Origin: a virus
Direction: 5' to 3' (one strand)
IMG/VR virus record: IMGVR_UViG_3300034082_004767
Location: 1-49,903 of that record
Length of the DNA: 49,903 bases
Shown here: in pieces, positions 31,801 through 40,606 of the stretch
Layout of the letters: every line of letters starts with the position of its first letter
How positions within the stretch are numbered: position 1 is the first letter of the stretch
Made by a program: the position numbers and the translations under genes
Notes under the pieces: generated by a model
Seen by the model: only the letters and a program-made list of their open reading frames with translations
Database searches by the model: none
What the model was told of the DNA's origin: nothing

Positions 31801-32304
31801 ATGATAGATTCATTTTCTGGCAGATTTTCATTTCTAAGTAATTTTTATCCATGTGAGATAAAACATCAAGGAATAACATATAAAAGTGTTGAAGCTTATT
31901 ATGTTGCAATGAAAGTAAAGGGAGATCAGATGATAGATGGTAGATTCTATCCAGAAACAGATGTCAGAGAAATGATATCTATGATAAAGAATCCAGGTGA
32001 TGTAAAAAGATTTGGAAGAAATAAGATATCACTTAGAAAAGATTGGGTTGATATAAAGTTATCTGTTATGGAATGGGCAGTTCGTGAAAAATTTAAAAAT
32101 GAATCATTGAAAGAAATGTTGTTATCAACAGGAGATGAAGAATTAATTGAAGGAAATTCTTTTAATGATGTTTACTGGGGAGTTTGCCAAGGACAAGGTC
32201 TTAACTATTTAGGAAAGATCTTAATGAAGATAAGAGCAGAGATTAATAGTAGAGAAAAGAAACCTTCTTTAGAGGATATACTTTTTCCTAGATTTGATAA
32301 TTAA
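31801..32304 (+). CDS. NADAR (YbiA/RibX-like) family N-glycosidase
   Basis: 167 residues. FSFLSNFYPCEIKHQGITYK and SVEAYYVAMK are the signature N-terminal segment, and later GNSFNDVYWGVCQGQGLNYL with GKILMKIR completes the family pattern. Members hydrolyse N-glycosidic bonds in riboflavin precursors or remove ADP-ribose from DNA or other targets. In a phage, reversal of host ADP-ribosylation or NAD-linked defence is a reasonable hypothesis. The length is normal and the motifs intact. Confidence 0.88.
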   Translation: MIDSFSGRFSFLSNFYPCEIKHQGITYKSVEAYYVAMKVKGDQMIDGRFYPETDVREMISMIKNPGDVKRFGRNKISLRKDWVDIKLSVMEWAVREKFKNESLKEMLLSTGDEELIEGNSFNDVYWGVCQGQGLNYLGKILMKIRAEINSREKKPSLEDILFPRFDN

Positions 32305-32382
32305 GTTCTACATTGGATCATATTTTTTTATATCTAAAAAGAAAGTATTTAAAATAATTTAGTTGTTTAGTTTATGATCTTT

Positions 32383-32550
32383 TCAAATATTCTTTAAAAT
32401 AATATTTTCTAAAAAATCTTTAACACTAAGACCATTTGTATTACAATGGTCTTTTATTTTTTTGTGCAATTCCTTAGAGATTTGAACGAATGTTTTGTCA
32501 GAATTATACTTTTTTTTGGAGATTTTGTTAGATTCTTGATATTTTTCCAT
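32383..32550 (-). CDS. Small ribbon-helix-helix-like protein, 55 aa
   Basis: ATG 32550 gives a 55-residue basic protein; the longer frame to 32655 runs through the promoter of the divergent endonuclease gene. The C-terminal TFVQISKELHKKIKDHCNTN then LSVKDFLENII has the strand-helix-helix spacing of Arc/MetJ-type DNA-binding proteins. Probably a small repressor, possibly of the adjacent divergent gene. Confidence 0.6.
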   Translation of the reverse strand: MEKYQESNKISKKKYNSDKTFVQISKELHKKIKDHCNTNGLSVKDFLENIILKNI

Positions 32551-32605
32551 AAGGAGAGGTAATGTTTTTAATATATACTTTATATGAAAAAATAATTTAT
32601 GGTTT

Positions 32606-33427
32606 ATGAGAAAATTGAAATATTTAACAGATCCAGAAGAAAAAGAACTCTTCAATGAACGAGAAAATGGTATGAAAAGAAAAGATAATTTGAAAAAATG
32701 GGGTATATCCGAAAGACATTATAAAAATATAATTTTAAAATTTGGTGGTGAGTTGAAAAAAATCCCAACTTGGTGCAATTTTAATATAGATTACTTTGAA
32801 TCTATAGATACCGAAGACAAAGCTTACTTTTTAGGATTTATTGTTGCAGACGGGTGTGTTAGTGATAGTACAAATAGCATTACAATAACGCAGAAAGAAA
32901 CTGATATTTTATATGAATTTAAAAAATATACTAATTCAGAAGGTAATGTATTTACTTCAAAAGCTAGAAATATTTCAAGTTTTGTTTTATCATCCGCTAA
33001 AACTAAGAGTGATTTAGGAAAATTAGGAATACACTCAAATAAAACAATGGTAGTTAAATATCCAAATATACCTGAAAGATTACAAAATCATTTCATGAGA
33101 GGTGTTTTCGATGGTGATGGATGTATATCTATACATCATGATAAAAGAGATAATAGTGACAGAGGACAGGTTAATATATGTTCGGGTAGTTATGATTTTA
33201 TAAAAGAATACTATGATAAATTGGTTGAATTTGCTAATTTAAGTGGTAAAAATAAAATAAGATGTCCAAAAGGAACTTATTATGTCATTGATTGGGGTGG
33301 TTTAACTGATATTGAGAACATTTACTATTTTTTATATAAAGACGCGAATGTGTTTTTAGAAAGAAAGAAAAAAACTTTTGATAAGGCAGTGTCTATAAGT
33401 AAAGAAAAAATTAAATATAGAAAATAA
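32606..33427 (+). CDS. LAGLIDADG homing endonuclease
   Basis: 273 residues with two LAGLIDADG helices: AYFLGFIVADGCVSD near residue 72 and FMRGVFDGDGCIS near residue 165, each ending in the catalytic Asp. N-terminal DPEEKELFNERENGMKRKDN looks like a helix-turn-helix DNA-binding segment. A single-chain, two-motif enzyme that makes double-strand breaks. TTAATATATA at 32569-32578 lies upstream, with a tiny ATG AAA AAA TAA frame between. Adjacent to Dam, 1 nt apart. Confidence 0.88.
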   Translation: MRKLKYLTDPEEKELFNERENGMKRKDNLKKWGISERHYKNIILKFGGELKKIPTWCNFNIDYFESIDTEDKAYFLGFIVADGCVSDSTNSITITQKETDILYEFKKYTNSEGNVFTSKARNISSFVLSSAKTKSDLGKLGIHSNKTMVVKYPNIPERLQNHFMRGVFDGDGCISIHHDKRDNSDRGQVNICSGSYDFIKEYYDKLVEFANLSGKNKIRCPKGTYYVIDWGGLTDIENIYYFLYKDANVFLERKKKTFDKAVSISKEKIKYRK

Positions 33428-33428
33428 A

Positions 33429-34370
33429 ATGTCTTGTATATCATATTTTGGGGGTAAGAGTTCTTCAGCCTTCCATTCCTTTATAAACACAAAAATTCCA
33501 AAAAATGGAATTGAAACTTACATCGAACCATTCAGTGGATCAATGGCCACCTATATGGATGATGATTCATTAGTATTTGATACAGTTATCTATAATGATA
33601 AAAATCGTCACCAAGTAAACCTTTATAAGTGTTGCTCTGAACCAGAAGAATTTCTTAAATATCTTGAAAGATTAAAAGAGACTCTCTTAAAAACAGAAGA
33701 AACAGATCCATTAAAAAAATGGGATTTTTATAAGGATATTTATAAAAGATATATAAAAAATGACTTTTTAGATAATATGAACTTTGAGATTGGTGATTTC
33801 AAAAAGGGTGCTATATATGCCTTTCTAATAACATCAGCACACAATTCGACTTTTCCTCGTGGCGCGGGCTTCAATGGGTACAAAAAAGATAAAGATGAAT
33901 TAAAATTAGAAGTTCTTATAAGAAAATTGAAAAAGAATACTTATACTGAGAAACTTAAATCTATTACAGAGTTTCATAACATAGACTTTGAGGAATTAAT
34001 CTTGAAATATGATTCTGAAGATACTTATATCTATTTAGATCCTCCTTATTTCAGACCTGATGAAAATGGTGAAGATGATTCTAGAAGACTTTTTTGGTAT
34101 GGTTCTGATAAAGATGATGTATTTGGACCAGCTTCACATAGAAGGCTTTTAGAATTACTAAAAAATATAAAATCAAGGTGGTCATTGTCATATTATTATT
34201 TTCCTTTATTGGATGAATTATTGCCTAAGGATAAGTATATGTGGTTTGAAAAAGAGGTTTTTAGAAGTTCTGCACAAGGTGGAAATAATTCAAACCTAAA
34301 AAAGGAACAATCAAAAGGAATAGAATTACTTATAACAAATTACGATCTAACAACAGGTAAAAAAATGTAA
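33429..34370 (+). CDS. dam: DNA adenine methyltransferase, Dam-like (D12 class)
   Basis: 313 residues. SCISYFGGKSSSAFHSFINT and TYIEPFSGSMATYM (SAM-binding FxGxG equivalent) open the protein; IYLDPPYFRPDENG is the catalytic DPPY near residue 205. The insert between motifs and the DPPY spacing fit the alpha class (T4 Dam type). It methylates N6 of adenine in DNA, probably to avoid host restriction; the target sequence cannot be read from here. Confidence 0.9.
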   Translation: MSCISYFGGKSSSAFHSFINTKIPKNGIETYIEPFSGSMATYMDDDSLVFDTVIYNDKNRHQVNLYKCCSEPEEFLKYLERLKETLLKTEETDPLKKWDFYKDIYKRYIKNDFLDNMNFEIGDFKKGAIYAFLITSAHNSTFPRGAGFNGYKKDKDELKLEVLIRKLKKNTYTEKLKSITEFHNIDFEELILKYDSEDTYIYLDPPYFRPDENGEDDSRRLFWYGSDKDDVFGPASHRRLLELLKNIKSRWSLSYYYFPLLDELLPKDKYMWFEKEVFRSSAQGGNNSNLKKEQSKGIELLITNYDLTTGKKM

Positions 34371-34376
34371 AAATAA

Positions 34377-35078
34377 ATGGAAGATTTCGAAAAATCAATA
34401 TTAGAAAAATTCAATTTTATCAATAAAACAAAAGTTGTTGGTGAAATCCGTCAATTAAAAGTGCAAATGTCACTTACTGATGAGGAAATGATATTATCCT
34501 TAATAAAAGAAGAATTAAAACAATCTTTATTTAAAAACTTATTTAAAGATTCTTTAAAAATCTCAAATATTGAATTTCTCGATCTAAGACCTTTAGGTTT
34601 AGAATCCACTTATCTACCACATGTGACATATCTTTCCAAGATAGTTGATAGATTAAAGAATATTCAAGGAAAAAATTTATTAACGAATGGTAGATTATAT
34701 ACTGATCTAAGTGATTCCTCTCAATTTTATGTACATAATGCAAAAATAGTGGCGGCGGATCCACTTCCTTTTTTAGTCGGAAGTTTGTCTGGTAAAAATT
34801 TATGGGTTGATGTGTTTACTCAGTGGGATGAAAATTTCATTCTAATATTTGATTCAATTGATCTTGAAATAGTAAGTATAGGCAAAAACATTAATAATAA
34901 TTCACCAAACATTGTATCACAAATGGAAGTTTATTTAGATTATAAATTTTCTATTTCAAATCCTTCAGTTCTTTATATCTTTACTAATGATTATCAAAAG
35001 AACTTATCTATTCTTATAAGTAGTCAAAGAGATAATCGTATAGATGAAATATTTGATGAAACTGAAAAAATTTATTAA
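34377..35078 (+). CDS. Hypothetical protein, 233 aa
   Basis: Starts 6 nt after the Dam stop and is probably in the same operon. Helical N-terminus (LTDEEMILSLIKEELKQSLF), then a beta-rich domain with YLPHVTYLSKIVDRLKNI and a long strand region (NLWVDVFTQWDENFILIFDS). No family recognised. Confidence 0.65.
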   Translation: MEDFEKSILEKFNFINKTKVVGEIRQLKVQMSLTDEEMILSLIKEELKQSLFKNLFKDSLKISNIEFLDLRPLGLESTYLPHVTYLSKIVDRLKNIQGKNLLTNGRLYTDLSDSSQFYVHNAKIVAADPLPFLVGSLSGKNLWVDVFTQWDENFILIFDSIDLEIVSIGKNINNNSPNIVSQMEVYLDYKFSISNPSVLYIFTNDYQKNLSILISSQRDNRIDEIFDETEKIY

Positions 35079-35146
35079 TTTTATTCTATATTTTTGTATC
35101 TTTGTGTTCAAGAATTAAGAAATCACAATCTATAGATAAATCCATA

Positions 35147-35461
35147 ATGAAACCATTAACACAAAAATTATTTTTTGCATTATTTGGTACAACCGAAATG
35201 CGAAATATATCTTTAAATTTAATTGAAAAAATATTAGAAAAAGAAAATCTTGATGGTTTTCAATATAGGGAACCAGATTATTTTAAAGAAGGAAATGTTT
35301 ATTTGTTTTGTGACCTTGGAATAAATAAAACATTCACTTCTAAATGTCATAAGCAGAATGGATATTGGTGGACAAACGAAGGTCTACAATATAAAGCAAC
35401 ATCAATACCTTGTTACTTGGTTGGTCAGAAAAACAAAAAAATTATGTTAAATGAACTTTGA
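35147..35461 (+). CDS. Hypothetical protein, 104 aa
   Basis: ATG 35147 (MKPLTQKLFFALFG) is preferred over an upstream TTG. Basic, with hydrophobic N-terminal helix and CDLGINKTFTSKCHKQNGYW in the middle. A Bacteroidota-type box (TATCTTTG, 35097-35104) lies about 40 nt upstream. It overlaps the next gene by 11 nt. No recognised family. Confidence 0.62.
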   Translation: MKPLTQKLFFALFGTTEMRNISLNLIEKILEKENLDGFQYREPDYFKEGNVYLFCDLGINKTFTSKCHKQNGYWWTNEGLQYKATSIPCYLVGQKNKKIMLNEL

Positions 35462-36002
35462 GATACATTTTTTAAAAAACCTATCAGAGTCTCTCGATAC
35501 ATCTAATATTAATATTAGATGGATTGATAAAGATAAAAGATTGATTGGGTTATTTCAGATTGATAAAAATGTCTATCAATTGGATTTTAATTTAGTTGGC
35601 GATTCTTGGTCTTATAAATTTTATTTAGTTGAGAAGAAAAATAATGAAGTAAGTTTATCATCAAATAAAACGAGTATAAACACTGATAAATATAAAGTTT
35701 TATCAACATCTATAAAGGGTCTTAAATATTTGATTGATAGTAAATCACCAAATGCAATTGTATTTTGTGCTATAGATGGGGATGATGTTAAAAAAATAGA
35801 GGTTGATGATAAACTTTTGACAAAAAGACAGAGCATCTATTTAAATATGTTGGAAAATTTACCGGATTTATATCCAGATTATACTTATGATATTAAAAAT
35901 ATTGATAATAATCAAATTTATATTGTTTATAAAAAACTATTAGACGAATCTGATAAAACATTTGATAATATTGAGAAAATAATAATGAATTATATTTCAT
36001 AA
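35451..36002 (+). CDS. Hypothetical protein, 183 aa
   Basis: ATG 35451 lies inside the previous gene's end. 183 residues, beta-strand rich in the first 120 (NVYQLDFNLVGDSWSYKFYL), helical at the end. No motif known. Coupled to its upstream neighbour by overlap. Confidence 0.65.
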   Translation: MNFEIHFLKNLSESLDTSNINIRWIDKDKRLIGLFQIDKNVYQLDFNLVGDSWSYKFYLVEKKNNEVSLSSNKTSINTDKYKVLSTSIKGLKYLIDSKSPNAIVFCAIDGDDVKKIEVDDKLLTKRQSIYLNMLENLPDLYPDYTYDIKNIDNNQIYIVYKKLLDESDKTFDNIEKIIMNYIS

Positions 36003-36053
36003 ATATTTTTCTTTCAAGAAATCTATAAAAAAATCTATTTAAAACAGTTAATA

Positions 36054-36794
36054 ATGAAAAACATACATATTAAAGCTTCAGAAATTTTTCTTTTACGTAA
36101 ATTCTTTAATAATGCGCCATTAGATAGCATCAACGCATATTACAAAAAGAAAAACTACACATCATCAAAAGGCAAATACAGAGAAGGTAGTGAAAAATGG
36201 TTACTTGAAGTAGCTAAAGATGAAGAAAACGCTTTATTGCCAGACTTTAAAGTCTCAGATGAATATGCAGATGTCATTATAGATAACCAGGTAAAATTTG
36301 GAATTTGCACAATAGAGCATAAAATAGAACATTGGGTGTATGACTCAGAGTCATACACTGAAACTGTAAAAAGCAGATTTCTATGTGAAAACAGTCATTG
36401 GGGGCATGGTATCATAACCAATATGGAAGAATTATGGGAAAATCATAATGTACAAAAAGCAATAGAAGCAGATCAAGAAAACACTTTTTATAGAGAAATA
36501 TATGATAGACTGCGTAATCTTGGTGATTGCTTTACACTCTTACGAGAAAGGGTTTATAAAGCTCATGAAGAATTTATAGATGTTAGTTACTATACAAAGT
36601 ATGTGACAGCTGATCATAGGAGAATAGGTAAATGTGTGGTGATAGGTGACAAAGAAGTATTCACAGAAGAAGAGCTTCAAAAAGTGAGTACTGCTTTAAA
36701 GAATAATGTAAGGTTTTATAACGATCAAGATGAGATAATAGAATTCAAATCTTATGATAACGATTATCTAACATATTATCTAATTAACAGCTAA
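36054..36794 (+). CDS. Hypothetical protein, 246 aa
   Basis: 246 residues with more Glu, Ala and His than neighbours (NAPLDSINAYYKKKNYTSSK; FLCENSHWGHGIITNMEELW) and no leader. Base composition is less AT-rich than the flanking genes, so it may be a recent acquisition. Preceded by an AT-rich stretch without a clear box. No recognised domain. Confidence 0.65.
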   Translation: MKNIHIKASEIFLLRKFFNNAPLDSINAYYKKKNYTSSKGKYREGSEKWLLEVAKDEENALLPDFKVSDEYADVIIDNQVKFGICTIEHKIEHWVYDSESYTETVKSRFLCENSHWGHGIITNMEELWENHNVQKAIEADQENTFYREIYDRLRNLGDCFTLLRERVYKAHEEFIDVSYYTKYVTADHRRIGKCVVIGDKEVFTEEELQKVSTALKNNVRFYNDQDEIIEFKSYDNDYLTYYLINS

Positions 36795-36827
36795 TAAAAT
36801 CTTATAAGAAACTATAAAAATGGGTTT

Positions 36828-37823
36828 CTATCTAAGTAATTTAAATATTTTACTACTCCTATATAAGTCAACATCATATTTAGTAACAAATCTTTCTGAT
36901 AATTTATCTGACCTATCATCTTCTATATATGTAGAATTTATTAGTTTAACATCATTAATAACTTCTTCTATTAATCCTATTAATTTATTTTCAAAATATT
37001 TGGATTTCTTTTTGAAAAGAAAATCCCAATCTTTTAATATTTTTAAACATTCTTTATCAGAAGTTGGAATTTTATATAAATTAAAATTCATATTTGGAAA
37101 TTTCAATAACATCTTAGTATTTAATTCAGATAAAAAATGTTTTAGTAATGGATAATTGATATTATAACTATTATAATCAAAATCATTTAATATATTCTTA
37201 TATTTCCACGCGCTTGTTTTATACAAATTTTCTAATATTATATCTTTATTATCAGTTAAATCTTCCATTAATACTATATATGTTTCAGAAACTCTAGCAT
37301 TAATCTCTTGGTTTAGACTTAGATATATAACATAACATAAATCATTTATTAATTTATCTGAATAATTGCCACGGATTGACATCAATATTTGATTCAATCT
37401 CCATTGTAAATCCTTTTTACTTTTATTATGTGATCGTTTAAAAATTTCATATATATGAAGTAATTCATGTAATAGAACTCTTTTTACCTCTGTTAAGTCA
37501 TAATTAGTATAATCAAAATGTATTTCTATACCAGGTGATTTCAAAATGCCTTGTGAATATATACCAAATGAACTTAATCCATATACATTTTTGATATTTT
37601 TATCAACTAGTTTAATATATAAATTGGTTATTTTAAATAATCCTCCATTTTTATCATTACCTTCAAAATCAATCGAAATTAAAGAATTATCACTAATAGA
37701 TTTTATAACTTTATCTATAGATATTTTAAATAGATCCTTTAAAGTATTTGGTATACCATGTCCTTCATTTACTTTCATAAATGGGTTTTCTGATGTGTAT
37801 TCATTACAGTTTAATATTGACAT
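36828..37823 (-). CDS. Putative zinc metalloprotease (HExxH), 331 aa
   Basis: VKRVLLHELLHIYEIFKRSH near residue 115 contains HELLH, and QEINARVSETY about 55 residues later can give the third Glu ligand, the arrangement of gluzincin-type proteases. Upstream strands (GIEIHFDYTNYDLTE) fit the edge strand above the active helix. The C-terminal 130 residues are helical and unrecognised. On the minus strand a TAATATATATAGG box lies about 24 nt upstream of the start. Substrate unknown. Confidence 0.7.
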   Translation of the reverse strand: MSILNCNEYTSENPFMKVNEGHGIPNTLKDLFKISIDKVIKSISDNSLISIDFEGNDKNGGLFKITNLYIKLVDKNIKNVYGLSSFGIYSQGILKSPGIEIHFDYTNYDLTEVKRVLLHELLHIYEIFKRSHNKSKKDLQWRLNQILMSIRGNYSDKLINDLCYVIYLSLNQEINARVSETYIVLMEDLTDNKDIILENLYKTSAWKYKNILNDFDYNSYNINYPLLKHFLSELNTKMLLKFPNMNFNLYKIPTSDKECLKILKDWDFLFKKKSKYFENKLIGLIEEVINDVKLINSTYIEDDRSDKLSERFVTKYDVDLYRSSKIFKLLR

Positions 37824-37861
37824 TACTCATCTATTCTTTCACCTATATATATTAGAATAGT

Positions 37862-38305
37862 TTAATCTAAATGTCTAATATCCTTTTTAGGAGATTTTGA
37901 CTTACCATTATGTGACCAGAATCTAGCAAAAGGTGTTTCAAAGAAATCATTATAAATCAACGTATCATCAATATGCAATGATATGTTATTTTCTTTGCAG
38001 TATTTAGCTTTTACCGAATCCCAGTATCCATCAACAAACTTTTTTTGTATTGTTCCATCTGGAAACTTTATTTCTCCTTTTGTTGGTACTTCTAGCTCCA
38101 TAAGGTGATCATATACTGAGAAATGATGTGTCCACGATATTCCATAAGATTTTAGTTCTTCTTCTAGTTCTTTTGTCCAAGAACCACCTGTGAGTATATG
38201 TACTTCATGTCCAGATTCGCACAATAATTTACTCATTATTGCAAAAATACTTGGTACTGCATCAATTACTCCGTGAATATCTATTGAAAGTTTTATCTTG
38301 TCCAT
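37862..38305 (-). CDS. HAD-superfamily phosphatase-like protein, 147 aa
   Basis: KLSIDIHGVIDAVPSIF carries HAD motif I (D-x-x-G-x-x-D variant with catalytic Asp), VHILTGGSW is motif II, and LHIDDTLIYNDFF is motif IV. Length fits a small cap-less member, similar to T4 polynucleotide 5'-phosphatase-type or deoxynucleotidase proteins. Substrate cannot be told. A TATATTTG box (38310-38317, minus strand) ends 4 nt before its ATG. Confidence 0.8.
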   Translation of the reverse strand: MDKIKLSIDIHGVIDAVPSIFAIMSKLLCESGHEVHILTGGSWTKELEEELKSYGISWTHHFSVYDHLMELEVPTKGEIKFPDGTIQKKFVDGYWDSVKAKYCKENNISLHIDDTLIYNDFFETPFARFWSHNGKSKSPKKDIRHLD

Positions 38306-38309
38306 CTAT

Positions 38310-38317
38310 CAAATATA
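38310..38317 (-). promoter_or_regulatory. Bacteroidota-type -7 box, 4 nt before start codon
   Basis: On the minus strand the sequence reads TATATTTG-N4-ATG, the same layout as at 14275, 42668-42675 and 43593-43600. Confidence 0.45.
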
Positions 38318-38330
38318 CGAAAAATAATAA

Positions 38331-38792
38331 TTATAGTATTTCCAATATTTCAAATTGCATAATACCAGCTGGTACTTGAACATCTACTATTTCACCTACT
38401 TTTTTGCCAATTAATGCAGTTCCTATTGGTGAGTTGAATGATATTCTTCCTTCTCTTACATTAACTTCATTTTCTGGAACCAGTGTCCAATTTATTATAG
38501 TATTTGTTTTTTTATTTTTTATAGATATTTTAGATAACATACTAATCTTATCAGATTTTGAGTAAGTTATTATCTCAGATCTATTCAATCTATCTTGCAT
38601 TTTAGATATTCTTCTCGATAATGTTTCTAAATCTGATTTTGCAGATTCATACTCAGCATTTTCTGATATATCTCCTTTTTCTCTTGCTTCTTTTAGAGAT
38701 TCAATGAGTTCTACTTGATCAACTCTTATCATTCTATTAAGTTCTGACTTAAGTTTTTCTTTTCCGTCTTTTGTTAAATATACTTTTTCCAT
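38331..38792 (-). CDS. greA: Transcription elongation factor GreA
   Basis: 153 residues, normal bacterial GreA length. N-terminal coiled coil with tip REKGDISENAEYESAKSD, where Asp41 and Glu44 place the Mg2+ in RNA polymerase's secondary channel, and a C-terminal FKBP-like domain ending RISFNSPIGTALIGKKVGEI. GreA rescues backtracked polymerase by transcript cleavage. Phage-encoded copies are uncommon. Together with gp55 it suggests the phage reprograms host RNA polymerase. Lies 26 nt upstream of the HAD gene on the minus strand. Confidence 0.95.
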   Translation of the reverse strand: MEKVYLTKDGKEKLKSELNRMIRVDQVELIESLKEAREKGDISENAEYESAKSDLETLSRRISKMQDRLNRSEIITYSKSDKISMLSKISIKNKKTNTIINWTLVPENEVNVREGRISFNSPIGTALIGKKVGEIVDVQVPAGIMQFEILEIL

Positions 38793-38844
38793 AAATTAAA
38801 ATTTATCATTATATGTAAAATATGATATAAGTTTGTCTTTTAAA

Positions 38845-39435
38845 CTAAATTTCGGTTTCAAATGTTCTCTCATATAGTTCTTTTATTGCCGTTATTCCAT
38901 ATTCATTTATCTCTCTTGTGCCTATTCCTGCAAAGTTATTACATGTTATTTTTGGAGGATCAATCTCAATAAACATCTCTTTTGGAAAGGACCATTTAAA
39001 CCATTTTCCATTTATTTGATCAAAAACATAAAGAGGTTTATTATTTTGAACTGCCATTGCACAAGCATATCCCGTTCCTCCTGAAATAGTTTCTGTTTTT
39101 ACTGATCTACATATTTTACCTATTGCAAATATCTCATCAGAATATTTTACTTGTGCCCAATTTCTTGCAAGAAGATTCATATATTTTTCAATTCCCCGTC
39201 TCATAAGAATTTTATTTGCCTTTTTAATTTCAATTTTACCTTCTTCAAAATCTTCTTCTGATATTTCCACTTTATTTGGACCATCATGGTACTTTGTTTT
39301 ATATGAATAAGCTTTGGTTTTCACACCGTATTTGTCGCCAATTGTGTCAAAAAAAGAATCTGATCCTTTGGCTCCTCCACTATGACAAGTAATATTAGAT
39401 AAATCAAGTTTATCGTTTTCAAATAAATCAATCAT
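38845..39435 (-). CDS. SLOG-like Rossmann nucleotide-binding protein, 196 aa
   Basis: TCHSGGAKGSDSFFDTIG is the SLOG/LOG/DprA-type glycine-rich loop after the first strand, and SGGTGYACAMAVQNNKPLYV the second conserved segment. The C-terminus NFAGIGTREINEYG looks like a repeat of the opening motif. These proteins bind nucleotides such as NAD or ADP-ribose derivatives. Function unknown in the phage; the NADAR enzyme at 31801 makes a shared NAD-related role a thought worth testing. Confidence 0.72.
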   Translation of the reverse strand: MIDLFENDKLDLSNITCHSGGAKGSDSFFDTIGDKYGVKTKAYSYKTKYHDGPNKVEISEEDFEEGKIEIKKANKILMRRGIEKYMNLLARNWAQVKYSDEIFAIGKICRSVKTETISGGTGYACAMAVQNNKPLYVFDQINGKWFKWSFPKEMFIEIDPPKITCNNFAGIGTREINEYGITAIKELYERTFETEI

Positions 39436-39468
39436 GCTTTTATTTTTTTAAGTTTTTTTAATTAAATT

Positions 39469-40389
39469 CTATACTTTTATATCCAATCCTTCAACCATCC
39501 AAATGGCTAACTTTCCTTCACTCTTAAAATAAAGATCTCTTATATCAATTTTTTCTCCTGTGATATATTCTTTTAGTTTCATATATAATTGATTGCCACT
39601 GCATCCGATCATTTCTTTTCTTATGAAGTTTCCTTTTGAATCATAGTAGTTGAATATTCTAAAATCCTCAACTCTTTCTATTTTAAAAATTCTAATTTTG
39701 AATCTTTCGGAATCGATATTTTTTATGATTTTATCAGATTCTGAAAAATTCTTCAATATGAAAACTACTTCATCATTTTTTACACCTTCTATTTCAAAAT
39801 CTGAATCAAATTTTCTTATAACATCTTTTTGCATGATGTTCCGTTGAATGATCTGTTGTTTTTTGGGATTGACATTTCCAAAAATGAATTGTCTAAGATA
39901 TTTAGAGTGTGTAAAAACTTTTGGAAGATCGAATTTTTTGAGAAATTCATCATAGGAATTTCCTAATTCGTTTTGTTGATCATATGACTTCAACGAATGC
40001 CAATTTGCACTTTTCAAATCAACAGAAAGATAAATCTTATTTTCTTCATATTGAAGTGTTTTGTTTGTTGGATATGATGCTAAATTCTTATCTAACATCA
40101 TATCAGTGTATGTGTTCGTAGATTTTATAAATTCAATGATATCGTTTGTCTTTGACATTTTATAAGAATAGAAGTCATCTATTGAAGAATCTGCTTCTTC
40201 AAATAATTGCAGATGATATTTGATATCTTTGAATCGATCTGTTTTAGAGAGTTGATCAAGATAGTAATCAAAATGTTCCAAGCAAGGAATATTCAGATCA
40301 AATAGTTTTATAAAATCTTTAGAATTTTTCATTTCTTTTTTCTTGAGTAAAACTGAGTATTCATTGCTTTCTGAATATAAATCCATCAA
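39469..40389 (-). CDS. Hypothetical protein with possible polymerase-A-like palm motifs, 306 aa
   Basis: Not a family I know by name. In order it has YLSVDLKSANWHSLKSYD (Asp124, like motif A), YLRQFIFGNVNPKKQQ (163-179, like the Arg/Lys...FG helix of motif B) and KNDEVVFIL (205-212, like motif C HDEIVF). N- and C-terminal parts are helical and beta-rich respectively. Spacing A to C is about 80 residues, shorter than in family A polymerases, so the resemblance may be accidental. Start overlaps the previous gene by 29 nt. Confidence 0.6.
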   Translation of the reverse strand: MMDLYSESNEYSVLLKKKEMKNSKDFIKLFDLNIPCLEHFDYYLDQLSKTDRFKDIKYHLQLFEEADSSIDDFYSYKMSKTNDIIEFIKSTNTYTDMMLDKNLASYPTNKTLQYEENKIYLSVDLKSANWHSLKSYDQQNELGNSYDEFLKKFDLPKVFTHSKYLRQFIFGNVNPKKQQIIQRNIMQKDVIRKFDSDFEIEGVKNDEVVFILKNFSESDKIIKNIDSERFKIRIFKIERVEDFRIFNYYDSKGNFIRKEMIGCSGNQLYMKLKEYITGEKIDIRDLYFKSEGKLAIWMVEGLDIKV

Positions 40390-40606
40390 TAGACTTTAAG
40401 AACTCTTTTATTTTTGATATTACTTTATTTTGAATTTTTTGGTTTGATTCTGTTCCAAGAATGAAATCTATTTTCTCTGATGCTTGACCACTTAGAACTT
40501 TGTTTTCATTTTCATTTAAGATTGTTTGCAATCTCTCATATGGACTAAGTCTAAGTTCATTTGAATCTGGCACAAATGTTTCATCAAGTGATTTTTTATT
40601 TTTCAT
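40361..40606 (-). CDS. Hypothetical protein, 81 aa
   Basis: 81-residue charged, helical protein with no recognised domain (SPYERLQTILNENENKVLSG). Its start overlaps the stop of the upstream 58-aa gene by 4 nt (ATGA) and its end overlaps the following gene, so it belongs to one operon running from 42662 to 39469. Confidence 0.65.
   Translation of the reverse strand: MKNKKSLDETFVPDSNELRLSPYERLQTILNENENKVLSGQASEKIDFILGTESNQKIQNKVISKIKEFLKSIDGFIFRKQ

Noticed and set aside
31736-31909. N-terminal extension of the 31121 gene
   Set aside because: It overlaps the NADAR gene and its promoter; ATG 31735 gives the shared leader motif.
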